A DNA stretch of 36,454 nt from Brevundimonas diminuta 470-4 (GCA_000318405.1 KB291777.1:1-36454), one strand, 5' to 3'. Positions 1 to 8,212 are shown, counted from the stretch's first letter. Notes: generated by a model not told the origin, from the sequence alone. Translations and numbers: made by a program.

Positions 1-1021
1 CGCCGCGTCCGCCCTCGCCGGTCAACAGCGTCACGCCGCCCAGCGTGATGCGGCTGTCGCCGCCCGGCGCGCCAGCAGCGGCCGAACCGGAACCACCGCC
101 CCCGCCTGCCCCGACGACGATGCTCAATCCGGCGCCTAGCGCCTCGACAGGCCAGAGAGCGCCCATCACCCCGCCCGCGCCGCCGCCGCCGCCGCCGTGG
201 CGGCTGGTTCCCACCGGACCGGCCAGTCCGGCCCCGCCGCCTCCGCCGCCGCCGACGCACACGGCCTCGACCCAGCGCGCCCACTCAGGCAGGGACCAGA
301 CGCCGCCGCTCGTCAGGGTCGTCGTCTCACGCCGCGTCGCGCCGCGGGCGAACCAGGCGCGGCCGGTGTGCCGGTCGGCCATCAGCACCTCGCGCCAGGC
401 GCCGCCGTCCGGGCTGACCTTCAGCCGCAGGTCGTCGTCGCCGATCAGGCCCAGTTCGGCTCGCCCGCCCCAGCCGCTCTGGAACAGCAGGGACAGCACG
501 TCCGCCGACGTCTGCTTGTTGAAGGTGAAGCGCAGATCGCCGTCGCCGCCGCTATAGCTTTCCAGCGCGGTCCACAGGGTCTTGTTCGCCCGCACCGTCA
601 CCACGTTCGTCGCGTCCGCGCTGGCGTTGACGCCCAGACGGGTGATCTCCTGCAGTTCATCCGGCGTTGCGGTCTGAAGCGGCGTCCACTCGCCATTGCG
701 GCGCACGACGATCTCTTCGCTGTCCAGCACCACGGCCAGATGACCGTCGGGGGTGGCCACGATGGTCCAGCCGCCCATCTCGTGACGCATCAACACGCCC
801 GCCGCCCGGCCCGACCAGTCATCGCCCGTCGCGCCTTCCGGCAGGATGTAGAGGTCGCCATCCGACGCCTCGGCCGGCTGAGTGGCCGTGGTTCGGCTGA
901 CCACCGCCGTCTGGGTCAGGGTGTCCAGAAAGGTCAGCGCCTCGTTCAGCGTGACGTGCTTCTGCAGCTGTCCGGCCGCCAGATAGGGCAGGCCCAGCCG
1001 CGCGCTGGCGTCGATGCTCAT
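1..1021 (-). CDS. DUF2793 phage/GTA-type structural protein, Gly-rich C-terminal part, truncated by window edge
   Basis: Reading the minus strand from the ATG at 1021-1019 gives an uninterrupted frame of 340 codons that runs off the left edge, so the C-terminus is missing. A GGAGA ribosome site sits 7 bases before the ATG. The start reads MSIDASARLGLPYLAAGQ, followed by LQKHVTLNEAL, the hallmark opening of DUF2793 proteins found in prophages and in RcGTA-like gene-transfer-agent loci. From about residue 254 the sequence becomes very Gly-rich (runs of 5-7 Gly separated by short hydrophobic stretches), as in Gly-rich tips of phage tail fibres and spikes. Role in a phage particle or gene transfer agent is inference from the family. 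No other phage gene is visible inside the window, so the rest of any cluster would lie to the left. Confidence 0.8.
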   Translation of the reverse strand, partial: MSIDASARLGLPYLAAGQLQKHVTLNEALTFLDTLTQTAVVSRTTATQPAEASDGDLYILPEGATGDDWSGRAAGVLMRHEMGGWTIVATPDGHLAVVLDSEEIVVRRNGEWTPLQTATPDELQEITRLGVNASADATNVVTVRANKTLWTALESYSGGDGDLRFTFNKQTSADVLSLLFQSGWGGRAELGLIGDDDLRLKVSPDGGAWREVLMADRHTGRAWFARGATRRETTTLTSGGVWSLPEWARWVEAVCVGGGGGGGAGLAGPVGTSRHGGGGGGAGGVMGALWPVEALGAGLSIVVGAGGGGGSGSAAAGAPGGDSRITLGGVTLLTGEGGRG

Positions 1022-1237
1022 GTTCAGTCTCCGTGGATCAGGAGACGTCAGTCTGTGCAGCCGCCCCATGCAGGCGCGTCGATCAGGTCAAGGCGTCGCC
1101 AAAGCCGGGAATTGTCAGGGATTGGCCTATCCGGTCGCGATAGCCGCGCCGTTTCTGCGCGCGGAAAGGCCGCCTCGACAGCGCCCGGATCGGCGGCTAA
1201 CCGGAACAGCCCTCTCCCGCCGTTCGCGATCTGCTGC

Positions 1238-2188
1238 ATGACCCTGTTTCAGGCCCTGACGCGCCTGGCCGCCCTGGCCGTTCTGGCGCCGCCCGCCCTG
1301 GTCGCGGTCTCAGCGCTCAGCCGCATCGGCCACCGGCTGCCCGATCTGCTGACGCAGTTCACTGCTCCGGCCCTGATCGCGACGGGGGCGGTGTGCGTGG
1401 TCTTCGTGTTGCTGAGGCTGTGGGACATGGCGGCGCTGGGCGGTGTCATCGCCGGGCTGCTGCTGGTCGCCGTCTGGCCGCAGTGGGCGCCGCCGCGCGG
1501 GACGCCTGCGGATGACGCCGAAACGCTCACCCTCTATTCCGCCAACCTGTGGGCGCGGAACGATGATGCGGACGCGGTCGCCCGATCCATCGCCGCCGCC
1601 GACGCCGACATCGTCATGCTGATCGAACTCGGCGACGGCCCCAACGCCCGGCTGGACGAGATCCTGGCGCGCTATCCCTACCGCGTCGCCACCCCGCGCA
1701 AGGATCGGCCCAGCGGCGCGGCGCGTTCGGTGATCGCCTCGAAACGACCGCTGCGCCATATGCGCGACGCCGACGGTCAGGGGCTGGCCGCCCTGGTGGC
1801 CGAGGCCGAGACGGCGCTGGGACCGGTTCACCTGATCGCCGTCCACATGACACGCCCCTGGCCCTTCCAGCATCCTTACGGCCAGATCAGTCAGGCCGAG
1901 CGATTGGCCGGATTGCGCCACGGACTGACGGGGCCGGTCGTCATCGCGGGGGACTTCAACAGCGTCTCCAGCGGTCGTATCGGCCGTCAGATCAAGGCGC
2001 AGACCGGCCTGATCCCCGCCCCCGCCTGGCCCGGCACCTGGCACGCCATGCTGCCGTCGCCGCTGGGGATCACCATCGACCATGTCTGGCGCTCGCCCGA
2101 TCTGGCGCTTTTGGACCGGCGGCTCGGCGACAGGACCGGCTCGGACCACCGCCCGGTGATCGTCAAGCTTACGCGGGCGACGCAATAA
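1238..2188 (+). CDS. Membrane-anchored endonuclease/exonuclease/phosphatase (EEP) family protein
   Basis: 316 residues from ATG 1238. The frame is open far upstream, but that part is antisense to the DUF2793 gene and has no family similarity, so the ATG just before the hydrophobic N-terminus is chosen; no clear ribosome site is seen. Residues about 5-27, 42-60 and 66-80 form three hydrophobic segments. The EEP catalytic domain follows: SANLW (101-105), E130 in IELGD, H203, GDFN (238-241), IDH (280-282) and SDHRP (302-306), covering the metal-binding Asn/Glu and the catalytic Asp/His pairs of the DNase I/sphingomyelinase fold. The substrate cannot be told from sequence. The fold after three membrane segments resembles other membrane-linked EEP proteins whose active domain is periplasmic. 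Its 3' end overlaps the convergent cca gene by 20 bases. Confidence 0.85.
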   Translation: MTLFQALTRLAALAVLAPPALVAVSALSRIGHRLPDLLTQFTAPALIATGAVCVVFVLLRLWDMAALGGVIAGLLLVAVWPQWAPPRGTPADDAETLTLYSANLWARNDDADAVARSIAAADADIVMLIELGDGPNARLDEILARYPYRVATPRKDRPSGAARSVIASKRPLRHMRDADGQGLAALVAEAETALGPVHLIAVHMTRPWPFQHPYGQISQAERLAGLRHGLTGPVVIAGDFNSVSSGRIGRQIKAQTGLIPAPAWPGTWHAMLPSPLGITIDHVWRSPDLALLDRRLGDRTGSDHRPVIVKLTRATQ

Positions 2189-3377
2189 GCGCCTTCAGCC
2201 GGTCCTCATGCCCGTGGTCGGGAAAGTCGTCGGCGATCCAGCCGTCTTCAAAGGCCTTCAGGACGCGCCCTGTCTCCGGCCCCGGCTTCAGACCCAGTCG
2301 CGCCAGATCACGCCCGCCGACCGGCAGCTTCGGCGGCGTCCAATCCGCTGCGAGAGCCAGCAAAGCCTGCATCCTCGCCGCCTCGGCGCCCGCCGCCCAG
2401 GCGCGCCTGACGCGATCCTCGAACGCCTGCCGCCCCTCGCGCCAGATGACGGCGCGCGCGCTCGCGTCGCTTATATCCGGGGCGAGCGGCGCTCGAACGG
2501 CGGCGATCAGCCGCTCCTTCTGGGCGTTTGACAGCCGCAGCCGGTTCGCCGATGCGCGTACCGCCTCAACGTCCGCCGGCAGAAGAGCCGACAGCCGCAG
2601 CACCGGGTCGGGGCTGACCCCGACCATCGCCTCAAACAGCGTCAGGCCATCGGGCGGCGGCAGAATACGACCCAGCACCCCCGCATCCTGCATCAGCCGC
2701 ACCGCCGGACGCGGATCGGGCGCGGCCAGCAGCTTGAGCACCTCCTTGGACACCCTTTCGGCCGACAGCCGTTCAACCCCTTCGGCCAGGGCGGCGCAAG
2801 CGGCCACCGCAGCCGCATCCGGCGCGCCGCGCCCATACCAGGCGAAGAAGCGATAGAAGCGCAGAATGCGCAGATAGTCCTCTTCGATGCGCTGTACCGG
2901 CTCGCCGACGAAGACGATCCGTCCGGCCAGAGCGTCGTCATACCCGGCCCCCGTCGGATCAAGGATCACACCGCCGGAGTCAGCGTAGAGGGCGTTCAGG
3001 CGGAAATCCCGCCGCGCCGCGTCTTCGGCCCAGTCGTCGGTGAAGGCGACCGTGGCGCGCCGTCCGTCGGTCGAGACATCGCGGCGCAGGGTGGTGATCT
3101 CGAACGGCTGGCGCTCCGATATGGCAGTCACCGTGCCGTGCTCCATGCCGGTCGGCACGCTCTTCAGCCCCGCCGCCTTCAGCGCCTTCACCACCGCCTC
3201 GGGCGTCAGGACGGTGGCGATGTCCACATCGTCGATCGGGGCGCCCAGCACGGCGTTTCGCACGCAACCGCCGACGAAGCGGGCGCAGTCGGCCCCGCCC
3301 GCCGCCGCCAGCGCCGCCATCACCGCACGCGTGGCGTCGGCCGTCAGCCAATCCTGCCCCTCAAGGACGCGGCTCAT
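2169..3377 (-). CDS. cca: CCA tRNA nucleotidyltransferase (class II nucleotidyltransferase)
   Basis: 402 residues. The chosen ATG (3377-3375) overlaps the stop of the NUDIX gene as ATGA; the frame extends 47 codons further up but only inside the NUDIX gene. Visible motifs are FVGGCVRNAVLG (34-45, nucleotide-binding GG), the metal-binding Asp pair in DDVDIAT (D50, D52), RRDFRLNAL (122-130) and DYLRILRFYRF (168-178), all typical of class II CCA-adding enzymes and bacterial poly(A) polymerases. The enzyme adds or repairs the 3' CCA of tRNAs in the cytoplasm. Poly(A) polymerase is the alternative reading of the same fold, but the DUF1285-NUDIX-CCA order is a known alphaproteobacterial arrangement. 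It is the last gene of the minus-strand operon and its end overlaps the convergent EEP gene. Confidence 0.9.
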   Translation of the reverse strand: MSRVLEGQDWLTADATRAVMAALAAAGGADCARFVGGCVRNAVLGAPIDDVDIATVLTPEAVVKALKAAGLKSVPTGMEHGTVTAISERQPFEITTLRRDVSTDGRRATVAFTDDWAEDAARRDFRLNALYADSGGVILDPTGAGYDDALAGRIVFVGEPVQRIEEDYLRILRFYRFFAWYGRGAPDAAAVAACAALAEGVERLSAERVSKEVLKLLAAPDPRPAVRLMQDAGVLGRILPPPDGLTLFEAMVGVSPDPVLRLSALLPADVEAVRASANRLRLSNAQKERLIAAVRAPLAPDISDASARAVIWREGRQAFEDRVRRAWAAGAEAARMQALLALAADWTPPKLPVGGRDLARLGLKPGPETGRVLKAFEDGWIADDFPDHGHEDRLKALIASPA

Positions 3378-4048
3378 CCCACGCGCTCGCTCGCGTCGGC
3401 CTCGGCGGCCTGATGCGGCGCGGTTTCCTCGCCATAGAGGCGGTTGAACAGCCCCTTCAGAATGCCCGCCGTCACGCCCCAGATGTAGCGCTCGCGATAA
3501 GGCATGGCCCAGAACCAACGGCGCGGGCCGTTCTCCTGATCATAGTAGTCGCGGCGATGGTTCACCGGGTCCATCAGGAAGTCCCACGGCGCCTCGAACA
3601 CCTCGGCCACCTCGGCAGGCGACGGGGCGACGACCGGCGGCGCCGTCAGCCACCCCACCACCGGCGTCACCAGAAAGCCGGTTCCCGTCTCATAGGGGTC
3701 GCCCAGTCCCAGAGGCTCGACGACGGCAGGGTCCAGGGCGATCTCCTCCCACGCCTCGCGCAGGGCGGCGTCCAGCGCCGTCTCGCCCGGATCGAGCCGC
3801 CCGCCCGCAAAGGCGATCTGCCCCGTATGGCTGGCCAGACTGTCGGACCGGCGGGTCAGCAGGACGCTGGGACCATCCTCGCGCGCGATGACGGGGATCA
3901 GCACCGCCGCCGGTCTCAACTTGACCTTCGGGCGGCTGAAATCGGGGTTCAGGTCATAGTCGGATCGCACCGCCCCACGCTGCGGCGACCAGTCGGACAC
4001 CGGGTCCAGCCGCTGTTGCAGACGCGACTTCAAGCCGGAACAGGTCAA
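3374..4048 (-). CDS. NUDIX hydrolase, CoA pyrophosphatase type
   Basis: 224 residues. No ATG lies near the N-terminus; the TTG at 4048-4046 overlaps the DUF1285 stop as TTGA and is preceded by a G-rich stretch, so I take it as the start. The Nudix box runs G83-x5-E89-x7-R97-E98-x2-E101-E102. Just before it lies LLTRRSDSL followed by HTGQIAFAGG, the extra signature (UPF0035) that marks NUDIX enzymes cleaving coenzyme A and its derivatives to 3',5'-ADP and 4'-phosphopantetheine. The usual Pro of FPGG is Ala here. It is translationally coupled to DUF1285 upstream and to cca downstream. The CoA specificity rests on family motif, not on direct evidence. Confidence 0.87.
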   Translation of the reverse strand: MTCSGLKSRLQQRLDPVSDWSPQRGAVRSDYDLNPDFSRPKVKLRPAAVLIPVIAREDGPSVLLTRRSDSLASHTGQIAFAGGRLDPGETALDAALREAWEEIALDPAVVEPLGLGDPYETGTGFLVTPVVGWLTAPPVVAPSPAEVAEVFEAPWDFLMDPVNHRRDYYDQENGPRRWFWAMPYRERYIWGVTAGILKGLFNRLYGEETAPHQAAEADASERVG

Positions 4049-4605
4049 AGCCCCGCCCCTTCCGGCCCCAGCGGAAAGATCACGCCGTCCGAACGCACGG
4101 CCAGCCGTCCGTCCATCTCCTGCGCCCGCTCGACCAGGTCATAAAAGACCGGCCGCGCAATCCGCGCCCACAGATCGCCCCGCACATGGACGCGCGGCGC
4201 AGGCTCGCCGGTCGCGGCATCCGTCTCGACGATGATGGCGTGGTCGGGACCGGCGGCGGCCTCGTCCCCCTGATCCGTGGTGAAGACCAGCGCCTCACCC
4301 TCTTCGCGCACCGCCACGGCGCGGAACGGCAGGTCCTCGACCGCGATCTTCAGCTTCTCGACCGGCGTGACCAGATGATAGCCGTCCGGATCCTTCCTCA
4401 GCACCATCGAAAACAGTCGCACCAGCTCGGCCCGGCCGATGGGCGAGCCTTCATGCATCCACACGCCGTTGGCGCGGATCAGAATGTCGATCTCGCCGCA
4501 ATGTTCAGGATGCCACAGATGAACCGGAGGCAGCCCCCTGCCCGGCGCCTGCCGCGCAGCCTCGGCCACGCCTGTCAGACCCGAGGATGTCGGTGGGTTC
4601 GTCAT
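4045..4605 (-). CDS. DUF1285 domain protein
   Basis: 186 residues from ATG 4605; a TTG at 4635 would add ten residues and cannot be excluded, as neither has a strong ribosome site. The protein shows the DUF1285 signature: PPVHLW (26-31), GEIDI (37-41), a tryptophan before GSPIGR (53-58), and LVTPVEK (78-84). No signal peptide or membrane segment is seen, so it is probably cytoplasmic. The function of the family is unknown. It is consistently found beside the CoA-type NUDIX and CCA genes in alphaproteobacteria, and here its stop overlaps the NUDIX start (TTGA), so the three are made together. Confidence 0.85.
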   Translation of the reverse strand: MTNPPTSSGLTGVAEAARQAPGRGLPPVHLWHPEHCGEIDILIRANGVWMHEGSPIGRAELVRLFSMVLRKDPDGYHLVTPVEKLKIAVEDLPFRAVAVREEGEALVFTTDQGDEAAAGPDHAIIVETDAATGEPAPRVHVRGDLWARIARPVFYDLVERAQEMDGRLAVRSDGVIFPLGPEGAGL

Positions 4606-4653
4606 GTCTGAACTATGGGATGCGTCGCCCTGCAAAGGAAGGCCGCGCCCATC

Positions 4654-5166
4654 TCAGACGTCGGGGCGCACCGCCCCGACCGGCGCTGCATCGGTGAACG
4701 GCAGCCACATGACCCGGCGCTGATCCACCGGCCCCGGCAGCACGGCCTCCGGCGCAGGCACGAAGCCGAACCGCGAGAAATAGGGCGGATCGCCGACCAG
4801 CAGGATGCCGTCCAGCCCCAGCGCCTTCGCCTCGTCTATGCAGGCCCGCACGAGTTCGCCGCCCAGCCCGGTGCTGCGGCTGGCCTTGTCCACAGCGATA
4901 GGGCCCAAAAAGAGCGAGCGCGCCTCGCCTGTCAGGATCGACCACAGCCGCACCGAGCCGATCAGGCGGCCGTCTTCATGCAGACAGAACCCTGCCGCCA
5001 GCGGCGCGCGCTCGCGCAGACGCTCGGCCGTCTTGGCGAAGCGGCCGGGGCCGAAGGCGGCGATGACCAGGGCGTCGACAGCGGCCGAATCGGCCGGCGT
5101 CTCGCGCGTGATCGGCCCCGCGATCTGCGGGTCGTCTGAAGGAGCGGAAGCGGGCGCGGCGTTCAT
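4654..5166 (-). CDS. GNAT family N-acetyltransferase (YhbS-like)
   Basis: 170 residues from ATG 5166. The acetyl-CoA pyrophosphate loop reads RSTGLG (97-102), fitting R/Q-x-x-G-x-G/A. The preceding strand LFLGPIAV (85-92) and the later GDPPYFSRFGF (125-135) match the YhbS-like branch of GNAT acetyltransferases. The first 18 residues are Ala/Ser/Pro-rich and probably disordered. The substrate is unknown. It lies 48 bases before DUF1285 and 51 bases after the crotonase gene, on the same strand, so it is likely in the same transcript. The ribosome site is weak. Confidence 0.85.
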   Translation of the reverse strand: MNAAPASAPSDDPQIAGPITRETPADSAAVDALVIAAFGPGRFAKTAERLRERAPLAAGFCLHEDGRLIGSVRLWSILTGEARSLFLGPIAVDKASRSTGLGGELVRACIDEAKALGLDGILLVGDPPYFSRFGFVPAPEAVLPGPVDQRRVMWLPFTDAAPVGAVRPDV

Positions 5167-5217
5167 GCGCGGCCCGTAGTCCCCCGCGCCCGTCGAATCA
5201 ATCGCGATTTCGCGACA

Positions 5218-5991
5218 TCAGCCCTGTTTGGAAAAGTCCGGCGCCCGCTTCTGGCTGAAGGCCATGAAGGCTTCCATCGCCTCGGGGCTGCGCATCTGCG
5301 AGCCGAACGCCTTGGCTTCAAGTTGCATCACGCTCCACAGAGCCTCAGCGTCGCGCATCAGGGCCTTGGTCTTGCGGATGGAGTTGGGCGCACGCGCCGC
5401 CAGCTTGCCCGCCAGTTCCGTCGCCGTCGCCTCGACCTGATCGGCCGCAACTGCGCGGTTGGCCAGGCCCCAGGCCAGCGCCGTCCTGCCGTCGATGACC
5501 TCGCCCAGGGCGAACAGTTCAAACGCCCGCTGATGCCCCAGCACGCGCGGCAGCAGCAGCGACGACGCCGCCTCAGGCGCCAGCGCCAGATTGACGAACG
5601 GCACGGACAGCAGGGCGTCTTCGGCCACCACCACCATGTCGCAGTGCAGCAGCAGCGTCAGGCCGATGCCCACCGCCCGACCGCGCACCGCCGCGACCGC
5701 GGGCTTGTCTAGATCGGCCAGCGCCTTCAGGAAGCGAAACACCCCCATCTCGACCAGATCGCCCTCGGTCTGGCCGATGGCGATGAAGTCGGCGATGTCA
5801 TTGCCCGCCGAGAAGGAATCGCCCTCGCTGCGGAACAGGATGACGCGCACGGCGTCGTCTGCCTTCGCCTTTTCCGTCGCATCGGCCAGCGCCGTGTACA
5901 TGGCCTGGGTGATGGCGTTCTTCTTGTCGGCGCGGTCGAAGACGACCGTCAGGACGCCGCCCTCCAGATGGGTCCGAATATGTTCGCTCAT
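5218..5991 (-). CDS. Crotonase-fold enoyl-CoA hydratase/isomerase, isomerase-like active site
   Basis: 257 residues. The ATG at 5991-5989 overlaps the MBL stop as ATGA and has GGAGA 7 bases upstream; an upstream in-frame start at 6015 would sit inside the MBL gene. The crotonase oxyanion-hole parts are visible: SFSAGND (59-65) and AVRGRAVGIG (101-110), followed by LLLHCDMVV. The two catalytic glutamates of classical enoyl-CoA hydratases are replaced, by T112 (Glu144 position) and F132 (Glu164 position). A glutamate is instead at E140 in LAPEAASS, where peroxisomal-type delta3,delta2-enoyl-CoA isomerases keep theirs. I therefore favour an isomerase of unsaturated fatty acid degradation over a hydratase. 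It is co-operonic with an MBL hydrolase. Confidence 0.85.
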   Translation of the reverse strand: MSEHIRTHLEGGVLTVVFDRADKKNAITQAMYTALADATEKAKADDAVRVILFRSEGDSFSAGNDIADFIAIGQTEGDLVEMGVFRFLKALADLDKPAVAAVRGRAVGIGLTLLLHCDMVVVAEDALLSVPFVNLALAPEAASSLLLPRVLGHQRAFELFALGEVIDGRTALAWGLANRAVAADQVEATATELAGKLAARAPNSIRKTKALMRDAEALWSVMQLEAKAFGSQMRSPEAMEAFMAFSQKRAPDFSKQG

Positions 5992-7028
5992 TGGCCTGTC
6001 TCCGAAAGGCTCCACCAGTCCACGCCGTCCCCGTCCCGCGCGCGGCGGACCCGTCCCTGGCGTTCAAGATAGTTGAGGTGCGCCAGCGCCTCGCCGGTCG
6101 CCATGCCCAGCACGGCGTCGCCCACCGGCCGCGCGAACAGTGCGCCGAACACGTCCACGGCGCGGCACGGCGTCCGCAGCGTCTTCTCCAGCCGCTTGAG
6201 CGCGACCTCATGCCCGCGCATCAGCGCCTCCAGCCGCAGGGTCACGCCGTAGAACGGCTCCCCATGCGACGGCAGCACCAGCAGATCGCCCGGCAGCCGT
6301 TCCTTCAGCGCCGCCAGCGAGCGCAGCCAGTCGCCCAGCGGATCGGCCAGAGGCTCCGTCGGCCAGATCGAGATATTCGAGGAAATGCGCGGCAGTATCT
6401 GATCGCCCGCAATGAAGACGTCGTCCTTCTCGCGCCACAGACAGACGTGTTCGGGACTGTGTCCCTCGCCGACCACCACGCGCCAATCGTCGCCGCCGAT
6501 GCTCAGGACCTCGCCGTCCTGCACCCGGCGATAGTCGCGGGGGAAATCCTGAACCATGCGACCGAAACCGCCATATCCATCGCGCCAGCGCGCCACCTGC
6601 TCGTCCGACCAGCCAGCCGCCCGATAGAAGGCCTCAGCGCTCGCCGGAGGCCCCAGGGCCTCGTCGCCAATCAGCAGTCGCGCCGTCACATACTCAGTCC
6701 GCGACATCAGCAGCGGCGCGTCGAACCGCTCGCATAGCCAGCCCGCCAGGCCGATGTGATCCGGGTGCATATGGGTGCAGATGACGCGCGTGATCGGGCG
6801 GCCGCCCAGCACGCCCGCCAGCGCCTTGGTCCAGCCTTCCCGCGACACATCCGTCGCCAGCCCCGCATCAACGACCGCCCAGCCCTCGCCGTCCTCGATG
6901 GCGTAGAGGTTGATGTGGTTCAGCGCCATCGGCAGCGGCAGGCGCAGCCACAGGACGCCGCGCGCCACGACGGTCGCTTCGCCCGGTGCGGGCATCGCCA
7001 GGGCGGGATAGGTCAGACCGCGCTCCAT
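5988..7028 (-). CDS. Metallo-beta-lactamase fold hydrolase
   Basis: 346 residues from ATG 7028, which has AGGAA six bases upstream; a TTG at 7079 is a weaker alternative. The zinc-binding motif HMHPDH spans 86-91, and later come GHSPEH, AGDQILP and LPSHGEPF, giving the remaining histidine and aspartate ligands of a binuclear MBL site. About 90 residues at the C-terminus form a helical, winged-helix-like tail ending in WWSLSETGQ, as in LACTB2-like and glyoxalase II-like MBL proteins. The substrate is unknown; a thioester or RNA substrate is possible by family. It is first gene of a six-gene minus-strand run and couples directly (ATGA) to the crotonase, which suggests a role in acyl-CoA metabolism (inference). 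Confidence 0.87.
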   Translation of the reverse strand: MERGLTYPALAMPAPGEATVVARGVLWLRLPLPMALNHINLYAIEDGEGWAVVDAGLATDVSREGWTKALAGVLGGRPITRVICTHMHPDHIGLAGWLCERFDAPLLMSRTEYVTARLLIGDEALGPPASAEAFYRAAGWSDEQVARWRDGYGGFGRMVQDFPRDYRRVQDGEVLSIGGDDWRVVVGEGHSPEHVCLWREKDDVFIAGDQILPRISSNISIWPTEPLADPLGDWLRSLAALKERLPGDLLVLPSHGEPFYGVTLRLEALMRGHEVALKRLEKTLRTPCRAVDVFGALFARPVGDAVLGMATGEALAHLNYLERQGRVRRARDGDGVDWWSLSETGQ

Positions 7029-7117
7029 GCGGGTTCCTGCAAGGGTTTCGCCGTCAGACAAGTCCGTCTCCAATCGCAACTATGATTCTTATGACGGATT
7101 CCAGGTCGCGTCTATTC

Positions 7118-7123
7118 TTGACC
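7118..7123 (+). promoter_or_regulatory. Possible -35 hexamer TTGACC in divergent region
   Basis: TTGACC lies 51 bases before the GTG start of the Cys-repeat protein. No good -10 is found 16-18 bases downstream; the nearest AT-rich run (GATATG, 7145-7150) is too far at 21 bases. Weak candidate only. Confidence 0.2.
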
Positions 7124-7173
7124 CGGGGCGTCGGCGCGGTCAGGGATATGCAACTTTCTCAAGGAGCGCCCTC

Positions 7174-8103
7174 GTGTCTCGTAATGCTCGTACTATGATC
7201 GCTGTGACCGCGGCGGTCCTGATCTCCGGCCTGACCTCGCCCGCCTTCGCCCAACGTTCCACCCAGGATCAGGACGGCGTCCGCGTCACCGAGGCGCAGA
7301 ACCGCACTTCGCGCAACCGCGAACGCCAGCCGCGCAACCAGCCCAAGCCGCCCAGCGCCGAAGAAATTCAAGCCGGCGCCCAGTCCGTGCTGACGGCCAC
7401 CAACACCAACTGCCAGATCACCGAGTCCAAGCTGCTCGGTCAGTCGGCGGCCAAGGAGTCGCTGTACGAAGTGTCGTGCGCCACCGGCCCCGGCTACCTG
7501 CTGCTGACCTCGACCCCGCCGCAGGCCACGGACTGCCTGGTGCTGGCCTCCTCGGCTGAACAGGCCCGCGCACGCGACCCGAACGCCGATGTCGGCTCGC
7601 AGTGCACCCTGCCCGCCAACGACAACGCCATGGCCGTCTTCACTGCCTACGCCAAGGAAGCCGGTCTGACCTGCACGGTCGACGAGGGCCGCATCATCGG
7701 CGCCAAGCCAGGCGGCGCGGTGGTCTATGAAATCGGCTGCGCTGGCGTCGACGGCGCCCAGATCAACAAGAGCGGCGCCGGCTGGGAAGTCGTGGACTGC
7801 CTGGAACTGGCCTCGGCGGGATCGACCTGCCGCTTCACCACGGCGCAGGAGCAAGCCGCCACGGTCAAGGCCATGCTGGTCGGGTCGGACGCCGCTTCGT
7901 GCGACGTGACGCAGGTCCGCTACATGGGCAAGAACGCCAACGGCGCCTTCTATGAAGCCGCCTGCAACGGCGCCGACGGCCTGATCGCTCGCGTGAACAC
8001 CGAGAACGCCGTGCAACAGGTCTACCCTTGCGCCGTGGCGCAGCAAATCGGCGGCGGCTGCAAGCTGACGACCACGCCTCCGGCCGCAACGCCGAACAGC
8101 TGA
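7174..8103 (+). CDS. Secreted protein with three tandem four-cysteine repeats, function unknown
   Basis: 309 residues starting at GTG 7174, with a strong AAGGAG seven bases before it. Residues 1-26 form a Sec signal peptide cut after AFA. A basic Gln/Arg/Pro-rich linker (about 27-62) follows. The rest consists of three diverged repeats of about 75-85 residues, each with four cysteines: C80/102/121/144, C167/189/209/219 and C243/264/286/296. Each repeat has the pattern Cys, then a Gly-containing strand, then (Y/F)E-x2-C, then a Cys-bearing strand and a final Cys, so two disulfides per repeat are likely in the periplasm. I do not recognise a named domain. It has its own terminator (8129-8164) and diverges from the MBL operon. 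Confidence 0.87.
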   Translation: MSRNARTMIAVTAAVLISGLTSPAFAQRSTQDQDGVRVTEAQNRTSRNRERQPRNQPKPPSAEEIQAGAQSVLTATNTNCQITESKLLGQSAAKESLYEVSCATGPGYLLLTSTPPQATDCLVLASSAEQARARDPNADVGSQCTLPANDNAMAVFTAYAKEAGLTCTVDEGRIIGAKPGGAVVYEIGCAGVDGAQINKSGAGWEVVDCLELASAGSTCRFTTAQEQAATVKAMLVGSDAASCDVTQVRYMGKNANGAFYEAACNGADGLIARVNTENAVQQVYPCAVAQQIGGGCKLTTTPPAATPNS

Positions 8104-8128
8104 TCCTTCGCATCAGACTGAAGTTTCA

Positions 8129-8164
8129 GACGCCGCCGGAGCGATCCGGCGGCGTCTTTGTTTT
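8129..8164 (+). terminator. Rho-independent terminator after the Cys-repeat gene
   Basis: A perfect 12-bp stem (8129-8140 with 8145-8156) closes a GCGA tetraloop and is followed by TTTGTTTT. The stem-loop core CGCCGGAGCGATCCGGCG (8134-8151) is identical to that of the petABC terminator. Confidence 0.92.
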
Positions 8165-8212
8165 GCGCGCCCCTCTTCCCGAACGCAGCGGCTCACCTTA
8201 GCCTTGCATCCC

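Noticed and set aside
197..1237. Upstream extension of the EEP protein
   Set aside because: This part is antisense to the DUF2793 gene, whose family motifs and ribosome site are clear; the EEP domain and membrane segments all lie after 1238.
1048..1239. 63-codon minus-strand frame between DUF2793 and EEP genes
   Set aside because: It overlaps the EEP start, shows no ribosome site and no recognisable sequence.
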